Assembly (NCBI GenBank): GCA_030596365.1
Contig: JAUVKG010000034.1
Location: 1-12,452 of the forward strand
Source of the DNA: Chlamydiota bacterium
Lineage (GTDB): Bacteria; Auribacterota; UBA3054; B51-G9
Direction: 5' to 3'
DNA length: 12,452 nt
A program made the position numbers and the translations under genes. Shown here one piece after another: positions 6,696-12,452 of the stretch. Every line of letters begins with the position of its first letter. Within the stretch, counting starts at the first letter, position 1. The notes beneath the pieces were generated by a model that searched no databases, was not told the origin of the DNA, and saw nothing but the letters and a program-made list of their open reading frames with translations.

Positions 6696-6840
6696 CTCTC
6701 GCAAAAGCGCAAAGCTCGCAAAGGTTAAATTACAAACTTTAATAATATTTTTTATATATTTTGATTTCTTTGCGTGCTTAGCGAGCTTAGCGTGACAAAT
6801 TTTCTGATTGGTAACTATATAGCCGTGTGCTTTTTAATAT
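6696..6840. repeat. Dispersed repeat, copy A (CTCTCGCAAA-type arms plus 44-bp tail)
   Basis: It has three blocks. The left block is 6696-6723 (CTCTCGCAAAAGCGCAAAGC...). The right block is 6768-6796 (CTTTGCGTGCTTAGCGAGCT...), which in reverse complement resembles the left. The tail is 6797-6840. The tail matches the reverse complement of 12224-12267 at 38 of 44 positions, and the other blocks also recur there. The blocks are GC-richer than the AT-rich DNA around them. There is no ORF. Confidence 0.75.
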
Positions 6841-6887
6841 ATTTTTTTACCGGGTAATGGTGACTTTAAACTGAAAAATACTCAACT

Positions 6888-6921
6888 CGGACGTTCGCGC
6901 CGCGTAAGCGGCGCGAATCCG
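6888..6921. repeat. GC-rich stem-loop with GUAA tetraloop
   Basis: TTCGCGCCGC (6894-6903) and GCGGCGCGAA (6908-6917) form a perfect 10-bp stem closed by GTAA, a GNRA-type tetraloop. The outer CGGA/TCCG (6888-6891/6918-6921) extends it across a CG bulge. No T-run follows, so termination is unlikely; a REP-type palindrome or structured RNA tip is more likely. Confidence 0.65.
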
Positions 6922-6969
6922 ATATTATGTTGATTATAAACCTTATTATTTGATATAATAATCTATACT

Positions 6970-6993
6970 TGTCCAAAAATATTATTTTGGACA
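6970..6993. repeat. TGTCCAAAA palindrome (copy 3) upstream of proA
   Basis: TGTCCAAAA (6970-6978) and TTTTGGACA (6985-6993) are exact reverse complements around a 7-nt AT loop. Read on the minus strand it is CTGTCCAAAATA followed by TTTTTGGACAAGT, the same two ends as at 1509-1629. It lies 48 bp before the proA start and could be an operator or a dispersed repeat. Confidence 0.6.
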
Positions 6994-7031
6994 GCTGTAA
7001 TTATATTAATTTTTAAAACGCTTTAAATTAT

Positions 7032-7036
7032 GAGGA
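7032..7036 (+). promoter_or_regulatory. Shine-Dalgarno of proA
   Basis: GAGGA ends four bases before the ATG at 7041. It is the only clear, conventionally placed Shine-Dalgarno among the window's genes and fixes the proA start. Confidence 0.65.
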
Positions 7037-7040
7037 AATT

Positions 7041-8297
7041 ATGAATATTGAAAATTATGTTTCAGACGTATGTAAACACGCACAAAAAGCATCACGAATT
7101 CTTGCTAATCAAAGACCTGATGATAAAAACAAAACACTTCGCGCAATGGCAGATTTAATTCTTGCTGAACATGAAACAATTAAAGTAGAAAATATAAAAG
7201 ACCTTGATGCAGGGAAGAAAAAAGGACTCTCTAAAGCTATGCTCGATCGACTTGAATTAACAGATACACGAATACAGTCGATGGCGACGGGATTGCGTGA
7301 AGTTGCTGATCTAATCGATCCGGTTGGAGAAATTCTTGATAAGAAAAATCGTCCGAGTGGAATTGAGATCACAAAAATTCGGGTTCCAATAGGAGTAATT
7401 GGTATAATTTATGAATCGCGGCCAAATGTTACGGCAGATGCTGCGGGGCTGTGTTTAAAGTCCGGCAATGCTGTAATTCTTCGTGGCGGCAGTGAAGCTT
7501 TTCATTCAAATTTAATTATTTCAAACATTTTGCGTGCAGCGTTGAAAAAAACAGGTTTGCCGGAAGACTCTGTTCAGTTTATCGAAACAACTAACCGTAA
7601 AGCGGTTGACCATCTGCTTCACGCTGAAGAATATATTGATGTAATAATTCCGCGTGGCGGGAAAGGTCTTATAAAAAAGGTTGCAACAGAAAGCCGGATA
7701 CCTGTTATCAAACATTATGATGGTATTTGCCATACTTATATTGCAAAAGGAGCTGACCTAGACAAAGCAATTGCTATAGCGTTTAACGCTAAAGTGCAGC
7801 GTCCGGGAGTTTGTAACGCGATGGAGAATCTTCTTATTGACAAAGAAATAGCAGAAAAAATTCTTCCTCCATTGTTTTTAAAACTCAGAAAAGCCGGCGT
7901 TGAAATTCGCGGCTGTGAAGAAATTTTGAAAATTGATCCTTCGGCAATTCAGGCAACTGAAGAAGATTGGAGAACTGAATATCTTGACCTGATTCTTTCA
8001 GTAAAAATTGTTGGTAATCTTGAAGAAGCAATTGATTTTATTAATGAATACAGCTCTCATCATTCAGATGCAATTGTAACCGAGGATCATTATGAAGGAG
8101 CACATTTTCTTCAATCAATTGATTCAGCAACTGTTTATGTGAACGCAAGCACGAGATTTACAGATGGAGGTGAGTTTGGTATGGGTGCGGAAATGGGTAT
8201 AAGCACGGATAAGCTTCATGCACGTGGACCTGTAGGGTTAGTAGAATTAACATCCTATAAATATATGGTTCGTGGTAATGGGACAGTGAGGAAGTGA
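7041..8297 (+). CDS. proA: Glutamate-5-semialdehyde dehydrogenase (gamma-glutamyl phosphate reductase), 418 aa
   Basis: This is the second step of proline synthesis: NADPH-dependent reduction of gamma-glutamyl phosphate to glutamate 5-semialdehyde in the cytosol. It belongs to the aldehyde dehydrogenase superfamily. The catalytic cysteine is C258 in QRPGVCNAMEN (253-263). The cofactor-binding region includes YESRPNVTADAAGLCLKSGN (124-143) and ILRGGSEA (146-153). IPRGGKGLI (203-211) and the ProA signature EFGMGAEMGIST (378-389) with KLHARGPVGL (391-400) are intact. The length is normal for the family. A GAGGA Shine-Dalgarno supports the start. Neither proB nor proC is adjacent, so it is a stand-alone unit here. 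A palindrome at 6970-6993 lies just upstream and might regulate it (inference). Confidence 0.97.
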   Translation: MNIENYVSDVCKHAQKASRILANQRPDDKNKTLRAMADLILAEHETIKVENIKDLDAGKKKGLSKAMLDRLELTDTRIQSMATGLREVADLIDPVGEILDKKNRPSGIEITKIRVPIGVIGIIYESRPNVTADAAGLCLKSGNAVILRGGSEAFHSNLIISNILRAALKKTGLPEDSVQFIETTNRKAVDHLLHAEEYIDVIIPRGGKGLIKKVATESRIPVIKHYDGICHTYIAKGADLDKAIAIAFNAKVQRPGVCNAMENLLIDKEIAEKILPPLFLKLRKAGVEIRGCEEILKIDPSAIQATEEDWRTEYLDLILSVKIVGNLEEAIDFINEYSSHHSDAIVTEDHYEGAHFLQSIDSATVYVNASTRFTDGGEFGMGAEMGISTDKLHARGPVGLVELTSYKYMVRGNGTVRK

Positions 8298-8304
8298 TTA
8301 CATT

Positions 8305-8330
8305 TTGGATTTTGGATTTCTGATTTTGGA
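8305..8330. repeat. ATTTTGGATTTTGGATTT imperfect tandem repeat after proA
   Basis: Short direct repeats of TTTTGGAT and TTTCTGAT begin a few bases after the proA stop. They are low-complexity and non-coding, the first block of a composite repeat region running to about 8470. Confidence 0.5.
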
Positions 8331-8332
8331 TT

Positions 8333-8371
8333 TCGCGCTGGCGCCAGGTGTATGCCGGGTTCCCAGCGCGA
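8333..8371. repeat. GC-rich inverted repeat TCGCGCTGG/CCAGCGCGA
   Basis: Perfect 9-bp arms at 8333-8341 and 8363-8371 enclose a 21-nt loop. The GC-rich block sits between two AT-rich repeats and lacks a T-run, so it is not a good terminator for proA. Confidence 0.6.
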
Positions 8372-8374
8372 GCA

Positions 8375-8443
8375 GTGGATTGATGGATTGATGGAGTAAT
8401 GGAGTGATGGATTGATGGATTGATGGAGTGATGGAATGATGTG
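8375..8443. repeat. Octamer microsatellite (TGGATTGA / TGGAGTGA)
   Basis: About eight tandem 8-bp units alternate between TGGATTGA and TGGAGTGA with single variants (TGGAGTAA, TGGAATGA). The pattern TGGATTGATGGATTGA occurs twice within it. Non-coding. Confidence 0.85.
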
Positions 8444-8449
8444 ACGTCG

Positions 8450-8469
8450 CGCGGAGCTCCCGCTCCGCG
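8450..8469. repeat. CGCGGAGC/GCTCCGCG hairpin
   Basis: A perfect 8-bp GC-rich stem with a TCCC loop. It is followed on the plus strand by an A-run, so it is not an intrinsic terminator for plus-strand transcripts; on the minus strand the T-run precedes rather than follows it. Confidence 0.6.
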
Positions 8470-8489
8470 AAAAAAGAATGAAGTAACAT

Positions 8490-8636
8490 TTATTGTCTAT
8501 GACACTCGACAAATATTGTTGAATGCGGATTGCCAGAGTCGTCAATCTCCGCGATGCCATCGCCGGTGCCTTCAGCAATTCCTAATCCACGAATAAATAC
8601 TTTACTTATCCCATATGTTGCGAACAAAATACAGTG
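8490..8636 (-). pseudogene. Decayed 3' fragment of a protein gene (48 codons, no start)
   Basis: The minus strand is open from 8636 to a stop at 8490-8492, with an in-frame stop immediately upstream and no Met. The reading has protein-like composition: YGISKVFIRGLGIAEGTGDG, then IAEIDDSGNPHSTIFVECHR and a final Q. It is unlike the surrounding low-complexity DNA. I read it as the C-terminal remnant of a larger, perhaps secreted or repeat-containing, protein; the family is not recognised. A chance open frame remains possible. Confidence 0.45.
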
Positions 8637-8666
8637 TCAGGCACGGACATTACGGACATTAAATAA

Positions 8667-8688
8667 ATAATGAATAATTATTCATTAT
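8667..8688. terminator. Perfect 22-bp AT palindrome after the secreted-protein gene
   Basis: ATAATGAATAA and TTATTCATTAT abut without a loop as an exact 22-bp palindrome, starting 9 bp beyond the stop of the minus-strand gene. On that strand it is followed by TTATTTAATG. It may work as a weak terminator or be a protein-binding palindrome; the stem is pure A+T apart from one base pair per arm. Confidence 0.35.
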
Positions 8689-8696
8689 AGTAAATT

Positions 8697-10175
8697 TCAA
8701 TTTGCTACGCCTGCTTTTTCAGCCATTTCGATAAAACCTTTCCGCATGGATTTATCTTTTATTTTATCTTTGTTTTTATAAAATTCCTGAATAATTTCTT
8801 TTCTTGCCGGCCATCTTATTCCTTCAACTATGCCCATTGTCCCATTTTTCTTATATATTTTCGGGTTTTTGCCAAGTACATTTCCCATTAATTCTATTAA
8901 TTTAAATGATTTTTGTTTGTTCATATAATCAATAACTTTTGGCACATCTTCTTTTGTCATTACTTTACCGTAAGCCTCGCCGAAAGTCGCAGAAATATTA
9001 TTTTCAATTTTATATTTATCTTCGTCAGGATTACGTTGAAGAATCTGCCAATAAGCTTCCTTACATTCAGGAGCGGGTTTTTGTTTGATTGGCTTTAAAT
9101 ATCTGTCAGGAAACATGCCTGATTGGGGTTTTTCTCCGGTAAGGTCTTCCGCTTTTTGCAATAATTCAGGCAATTCCAATAACTTCTTTGGATTATCATA
9201 CGAAAAAGATTCAAGTTTTGTTTTCACTACTGCCACTTCTTCTTTAAATTGTTTTTCAGCTTTTTTCTTATCATAACCGGCACCTTTTAATCGCTTGTTC
9301 CAGTTTTCATATTGCATACATTTTTGGCGAAAAGATTTTATCATTCCACTAATTTCACTTTTTGTAGAATATTTCGCAGTTTTTGGATAATATTTTTTGT
9401 ATATTTCATAAGCTTTGTCAGAAGGTTGCATTTGTACACCGAATAATAAAATCTCTATTATAGCAGTATTGGTTTCATGTTGAAGTAATGCTTCGATTTC
9501 CGGAAGAGGTGTTTGGGCAAAAAAAGACTGCAAGCAATTTCTCACAGAACAATTTAACTTGTCAACAGGAGGAATTTCACCAGATTTGAATTTATTTAAA
9601 AAATAGCCTTCTTGGGTTGTGTTACTAAGTAATCTGAAAATCGCCAAATACTGTGATATTATTTGAGGTTCGCCCGACAAATTATCATCGACTCCGCTTA
9701 ATGAATAAGAAAGAACCAAATATGTTGGAACTTTCCAATTGTTTGTATCATTTAGGTAATCTAATAGTACTACACTTGTTTCATGAGGATAAAGCTTGGA
9801 AAAACGTTTCGCAAAAAAGCAAATATTATCAACAGCGTTGATTTTATATTTATATTTATTACCTTCAGACTTATAAATATCTTTTTCAGTTTCAATTATG
9901 GCGTGAATTATTTTTGATATATTCTGCGTTGCTACGATTCCAACATCAATTTTGCCTGTATGATTTGTTTGCTCCCTAAGATTAGCAGTAATATTTTTAT
10001 TGATGTTTTCAATAAGCAATTCTTTGTCTATATCTCTAAGACGATTATCAACATTCCCTGCTTGTAAAGAATTAACAAACAATTTGCCAAAGTTGTTAGT
10101 TTGGCTAAAAGCAGAGAAAGAACTCAAAAGAGTAAATATAATAAACAAACAAATAATTTTCATTTTCATCTCCAT
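8697..10175 (-). CDS. Secreted protein of unknown function, 492 aa
   Basis: I do not recognise a family. An N-terminal signal peptide is clear: MKIICLFIIFTLLSSFSAFS (residues 5-24), with cleavage probably close to SAFSQ. The mature part is lysine-rich and largely helical by composition, with no obvious catalytic motif. A mid region (about 225-330) is rich in K, E and Y and could form coiled coil or alpha-solenoid repeats, followed by a charged stretch ending MAEKAGVAN. Only two cysteines lie close together (C189 and C194 in the KLNCSVRNC stretch). The start may be the third ATG (10163), which has GGAG six bases upstream and gives a cleaner signal peptide. The gene stands alone; the left neighbour is convergent proA and the right neighbour is divergent. 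It is probably periplasmic or lipid-free secreted. Confidence 0.8.
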   Translation of the reverse strand: MEMKMKIICLFIIFTLLSSFSAFSQTNNFGKLFVNSLQAGNVDNRLRDIDKELLIENINKNITANLREQTNHTGKIDVGIVATQNISKIIHAIIETEKDIYKSEGNKYKYKINAVDNICFFAKRFSKLYPHETSVVLLDYLNDTNNWKVPTYLVLSYSLSGVDDNLSGEPQIISQYLAIFRLLSNTTQEGYFLNKFKSGEIPPVDKLNCSVRNCLQSFFAQTPLPEIEALLQHETNTAIIEILLFGVQMQPSDKAYEIYKKYYPKTAKYSTKSEISGMIKSFRQKCMQYENWNKRLKGAGYDKKKAEKQFKEEVAVVKTKLESFSYDNPKKLLELPELLQKAEDLTGEKPQSGMFPDRYLKPIKQKPAPECKEAYWQILQRNPDEDKYKIENNISATFGEAYGKVMTKEDVPKVIDYMNKQKSFKLIELMGNVLGKNPKIYKKNGTMGIVEGIRWPARKEIIQEFYKNKDKIKDKSMRKGFIEMAEKAGVAN

Positions 10176-10179
10176 TTTT

Positions 10180-10206
10180 ATAATATTATAGCATTTTTAA
10201 TGCCAA
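10180..10206 (-). promoter_or_regulatory. Probable promoter of the secreted-protein gene
   Basis: On the minus strand TTGGCA (10206 to 10201) is a 5-of-6 match to TTGACA. Overlapping AT boxes follow: TATAAT (10190 to 10185, spacing 10) and TATTAT (10185 to 10180, spacing 15). If TATTAT is used, transcription starts near 10173 and translation would begin at the third ATG (10163) behind GGAG. Confidence 0.4.
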
Positions 10207-10402
10207 AATATAAGTAACCTTGAACAAGAAAGATAGAAATCATAATAAGCAACTAATGAACAAGCAATGTACATGTTGCTAACAAAAATTGTTCCGAGCC
10301 TTGTTCCTTGGACAAATTGGTTTACTGGATTTTTGCAAATTCCATGCAATTTCATAATATCGTAAATAAAATTTTTGCATTTTTTGATATAATATTAAAT
10401 TA

Positions 10403-10549
10403 ATGCGTGACCGAAAACCATTATTTTTAGAAAAGCAAAATAAGAACCACCCCACCCAGCAGCGCGGGTTCCGAGAGAGGGGATTAGGAGGGGAGTTTAA
10501 TGGACCTAATGGACCCGGTGGACCCGATGGACTAATAGACTTTGGATAA
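10403..10549 (+). repeat. Composite dispersed repeat: TGACCGAAAA end, CCACCCC/GGAGGGG block, GGACC nonamers
   Basis: From left to right the segment holds three blocks. The first is a partial copy of the element end seen at 588 and 770 (GCGTGACCGAAAACC at 10405). The second is an ACCACCCCACCC block with a GGGGATTAGGAGGGGAG block. The third is 9-bp repeats of the form TGGACCTAA/TGGACCCGG (10500-10535). It happens to be open in one frame (48 codons, ending in G-P-N-G-P-G-G-P), but this follows from the repeats and is not taken as a gene. Confidence 0.5.
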
Positions 10550-10596
10550 CCGCCCCGCATACGCCCCGAAATTCTCCGGGCACGCGGGCGCTTCGC

Positions 10597-10715
10597 GAAC
10601 ACTGAACATCGAACACTGAACATCGAACACCGAACACCGAACACCGAACACCGAACACCGAACACCGAACACCGAACACCGAACACCGAACACCGAACAC
10701 CGAACACCGAACACC
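10597..10715. repeat. GAACACC heptamer minisatellite, 17 units
   Basis: Seventeen uninterrupted 7-bp units fill exactly 119 bp. The first four alternate GAACACT and GAACATC; the last thirteen are all GAACACC. On the minus strand all three frames stay open and read as repeats of FGVRCSV, which accounts for the spurious long ORFs there. The homogeneous right side and variant left side suggest growth by slippage. Confidence 0.95.
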
Positions 10716-10802
10716 CAATAATGAAATGAATTTCCTAACACCTAAACATTGAATTATGAAAAGAAATAATGAATAAATTTATAATGAAAGAACCGAGAAA
10801 AT

Positions 10803-10827
10803 AAATTGAGTTTGAAAAACTCAATTT
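10803..10827. repeat. Perfect 11-bp hairpin AAATTGAGTTT/AAACTCAATTT
   Basis: The arms 10803-10813 and 10817-10827 enclose a GAA loop. No T-run follows. Two GCGCCAC heptamers (10835 and 10861) flank the next stretch before the peptidase gene. The rest of 10716-10902 is AT-rich and shows no gene; 10176-10402 likewise shows none. Confidence 0.6.
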
Positions 10828-10902
10828 CCTCCGAGCGCCACTTAACAAAAAAACAGGAAAGCGCCACCTGATAACTGATAACAAATAACTATTAACGACA
10901 AA

Positions 10903-11982
10903 ATGAATTACACAAATCGAAGGAAGGAAGTATTGAATCGGATGAAAAGAACCGGGATCAATGCATTTTTAATTTCGAATCCTGTAAATATTTTTTATTT
11001 AACAGGATTTAACAGTTCTAATGTATTTATTTTTTTAACTGATAAAAAAACATTTCTTTTTACAGATTTCAGATACGAAGAAGTTGCGCGAGAATTATGC
11101 AAAGATCAAAACATAGAATTTATTATTTTGAATAAAAAACTTACGCACCTTTTAAAAAGTTTAATTAAAAAATACGAAATTAAAAAAATCGCGTTTGAAG
11201 CTGATGATCTTAAAGTTGCCGCTTTTAACTCCCTGAAAAAAAATACGCGGAAAATTAAATGGATTGAAGCAGAATCATGGATTAGTGATGTTCGTAAAAA
11301 TAAAGATAATGATGAAATCAAAATAATTAAAAAAGCTGTCCTGGTCGCTGAACAAGGATTCAAATCCATAAAAACAAAAGAATGGATCGGTTTAACCGAA
11401 ATCGAAGCGTCAGACCTTTTAGCCGAAAAAATAAAAATTGCCGGGAAAAAAATAGGAGTTCGCGCTGTTCCTTCATTCGATTTCGTTGTCGCTGCCGGCG
11501 CTAATGCGGCGGTACCGCATCACTCTCCTGACAATACGATTATAAAAAACAATGATATGCTTAAAGTTGATTGGGGAGCGAAAGTTGAAGATTACTGTTC
11601 AGATATGACCCGCACACTTTATTTTGGTAAGCCACCGGCAAAATTTAAAAAAATATACAATACAGTTTTAAGAGCAAACAAAGCTGCAATTCGTGCTGTT
11701 CGTTCAGGTGTGATATTAAAAAACATTGACGCGGCAGCAAGAAAAATAATTAACAAAGCGGGCTACGCTAAAAATTTTGGTCATGGAACCGGACATGGTG
11801 TTGGTTTAGAAGTTCATGATGGTCCCGGTCCTTCACCGAGATGTGTTACTCGTGCATCGAAAGGGATGGTAATAACAATTGAGCCCGGGATATATATTCC
11901 GGGATGGGGAGGAGTAAGGATTGAAGATATGGTTTTGGTGACATCAAAAGGTGCTGAAGTATTAACAAGGCTGTGCCGGTGA
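10903..11982 (+). CDS. M24 family metallopeptidase, Xaa-Pro aminopeptidase/dipeptidase type, 359 aa
   Basis: A cytosolic two-metal peptidase that most likely removes residues N-terminal to proline or splits Xaa-Pro dipeptides. The N-terminal creatinase-like domain (about 1-130) includes ISNPVNIFYLTGF (24-36) and FTDFRYEE (53-60). The pita-bread catalytic domain follows. All five metal ligands are present: D223 (KVDWGA), D234 (YCSDMTRT), H298 (GHGTGHGVG), E327 (TIEPGIY) and E341 (VRIEDM). Substrate-site histidines H206 (VPHHSPD) and H305 (LEVHDGP) are in place. The length fits the PepQ/PepP-like short form, but aminopeptidase P and prolidase cannot be told apart from this alone. The first ATG is preferred because it gives the usual N-terminal helix. 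It has no Shine-Dalgarno, although an inner ATG (10942) has AAGGAAGGAAG ahead of it. The gene stands alone. Confidence 0.95.
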   Translation: MNYTNRRKEVLNRMKRTGINAFLISNPVNIFYLTGFNSSNVFIFLTDKKTFLFTDFRYEEVARELCKDQNIEFIILNKKLTHLLKSLIKKYEIKKIAFEADDLKVAAFNSLKKNTRKIKWIEAESWISDVRKNKDNDEIKIIKKAVLVAEQGFKSIKTKEWIGLTEIEASDLLAEKIKIAGKKIGVRAVPSFDFVVAAGANAAVPHHSPDNTIIKNNDMLKVDWGAKVEDYCSDMTRTLYFGKPPAKFKKIYNTVLRANKAAIRAVRSGVILKNIDAAARKIINKAGYAKNFGHGTGHGVGLEVHDGPGPSPRCVTRASKGMVITIEPGIYIPGWGGVRIEDMVLVTSKGAEVLTRLCR

Positions 11983-12002
11983 GGTTAACTTGCAGGCACA
12001 GC
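11970..12002 (+). repeat. Hairpin spanning the peptidase stop codon
   Basis: GCTGTGCC (11970-11977) pairs with GGCACAGC (11995-12002) with the TGA stop inside the loop. No T-run follows, so it is not a clear terminator; it may still block 3' exonucleases on the mRNA. Confidence 0.45.
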
Positions 12003-12006
12003 TGAG

Positions 12007-12032
12007 TAAATTTGACCCGAAAGTCAAATTTA
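12007..12032 (+). terminator. TAAATTTGAC/GTCAAATTTA hairpin after the peptidase gene
   Basis: A perfect 10-bp stem (12007-12016/12023-12032) with a CCGAAA loop lies 25 bp after the stop. It is followed by TGGGTATAAGG rather than T, so terminator function is doubtful. Confidence 0.35.
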
Positions 12033-12186
12033 TGGGTATAAGGAATTAAATTATAAATAAATGTTTTGTTGATGTTGGCCATGCCGAAATTATTTAACGA
12101 TTTAATGATGTGGTGATTTCAATTCTGTCCAACGAAGTAACGCCGTACTCGCGTTCATCATTTTAATACAAATTCAATTTCTTTAA

Positions 12187-12340
12187 CTTGGCGAGCTTTG
12201 CGCCTTTGCGAGAGTGAAAAATTATATTAAAGAACACACTGCTATGTAGTTATCAATCAGAAGATTTATCACCCCGGCATACACGGGGCACGGCGCTAAG
12301 CTCGCTAAGCCCCCCAGCATTCGCGGGGCACGGCGCAAAG
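12187..12340. repeat. Dispersed repeat, copy B, inverted relative to 6696-6840
   Basis: In reverse complement this repeats the blocks of copy A: 12187-12214 matches the CTCTCGCAAA block, 12224-12267 matches the 44-bp tail at 38 of 44 positions, and 12294-12310 plus 12334-12340 match the GCTAAGCTCGCTAAGC...GCAAAG block. Block order differs: the CTCTCGC block lies on the other side of the tail. Two GC-rich units interrupt the last block. Confidence 0.75.
12272..12333. repeat. Two GC-rich 22-bp units inside repeat copy B
   Basis: Units 12272-12293 and 12312-12333 share 19 of 22 bases (CCCCGGCATACACGGGGCAC vs CCCCAGCATTCGCGGGGCAC, both then GG). They are 40 bp apart, each a short CCCC/GGGG hairpin followed by CGCTAAG or CGCAAAG. 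Both are absent from copy A, which reads straight through at the same places. Confidence 0.6.
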
Positions 12341-12401
12341 GAATTTTATAGAAATTCTTTTTATCCCCCCATTAATATAAAACAATTTCAAATCTTTTAT
12401 A

Positions 12402-12428
12402 TTGACAAAATCATGGTCGGCATAATCA
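12402..12428 (+). promoter_or_regulatory. Possible promoter for a gene beyond the window
   Basis: A perfect TTGACA (12402-12407) is followed 15 bp later by TAATCA (12423-12428), a poor -10. The last 60 bases are AT-rich and hold no start codon with a long frame, so this could serve a gene just to the right. The remainder of 12033-12186 shows nothing identifiable. Confidence 0.2.
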
Positions 12429-12452
12429 TTTTTTAATACAGAGAAGATTTTA

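Noticed and set aside
8255..8578. Minus-strand ORFs over the octamer microsatellite
   Set aside because: Their sequence (repeated HQSINPLLH-like) is low-complexity translation of the repeat and overlaps the proA 3' end.
10403..10549. A 48-codon plus-strand ORF with collagen-like GPNGPGGPDG and a TGATATAAT box just upstream
   Set aside because: The Gly-Pro pattern comes from 9-bp DNA repeats and the frame crosses several dispersed repeat blocks; there is no Shine-Dalgarno.
10279..10741. Overlapping minus-strand ORFs rich in FGVRCSV repeats
   Set aside because: The heptamer array is stop-free in all three frames on that strand, so these ORFs are a by-product of the repeat; the unique parts show no protein character.
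11106..12082. Minus-strand ORFs antisense to the M24 peptidase
   Set aside because: They are shadows of a gene with all catalytic ligands intact on the plus strand.
1..12452. tRNA, rRNA, phage, toxin-antitoxin or defence genes
   Set aside because: None seen on either strand; no cloverleaf, integrase, transposase or nuclease motif could be supported.

Overview
This is a low-GC bacterial chromosomal segment. Eight protein genes cover roughly two thirds of it. The long gaps between them are unusually crowded with palindromes, minisatellites and dispersed repeats. The style of the repeats (GAACACC heptamer runs, TGGATTGA octamers, TGACCGAAAA-ended elements) and the 73-aa and CGGC-type small proteins remind me of low-GC Planctomycetota of the Phycisphaerae/Sedimentisphaerales kind. 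That is an impression from memory: there is no rRNA or marker gene here to prove it.

Layout, left to right. 1-346: hairpin cluster, no gene. 347-568 (-): 73-aa small protein of unknown function. 585-773: MITE-like element with terminal inverted repeats. 857-952: long folded hairpin element. 1037-1483 (-): CGGC-domain protein. 1760-3136 (+): cardiolipin synthase. 3257-3655: 31-bp tandem array ending 10 nt before a PAPS-dependent sulfotransferase gene (3666-4577, +). 4578-4961: nested inverted repeat. 4962-6491 (-): Wzx-like polysaccharide flippase. 6492-7040: several repeat elements. 7041-8297 (+): proA. 8298-8696: microsatellite, hairpins and a decayed 3' gene fragment. 8697-10175 (-): secreted protein of unknown function. 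10176-10902: composite of dispersed repeats and a 17-copy heptamer array. 10903-11982 (+): M24 metallopeptidase of the Xaa-Pro type. 11983-12452: hairpins and an inverted copy of a repeat also found at 6696-6840.

The genes do not form an operon; each stands alone or faces another divergently or convergently. Functionally they are envelope lipid synthesis (cls), possible surface polysaccharide sulfation and export (sulfotransferase and flippase, convergent), proline synthesis (proA), peptide turnover (M24 peptidase) and three poorly known proteins. I see no defence system, CRISPR, tRNA, rRNA or transposase gene.

The novelty is in the intergenic DNA. The main observations are: a TGTCCAAAATA palindrome family in three separate gaps; a two-level inverted repeat centred on one of those palindromes; a hairpin element that appears to split an inverted copy of the CGGC gene's 3' end, with a 4-bp duplication; and a dispersed repeat whose second copy carries two related GC-rich 22-bp insertions. 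Most genes lack a Shine-Dalgarno sequence, and one may be leaderless.
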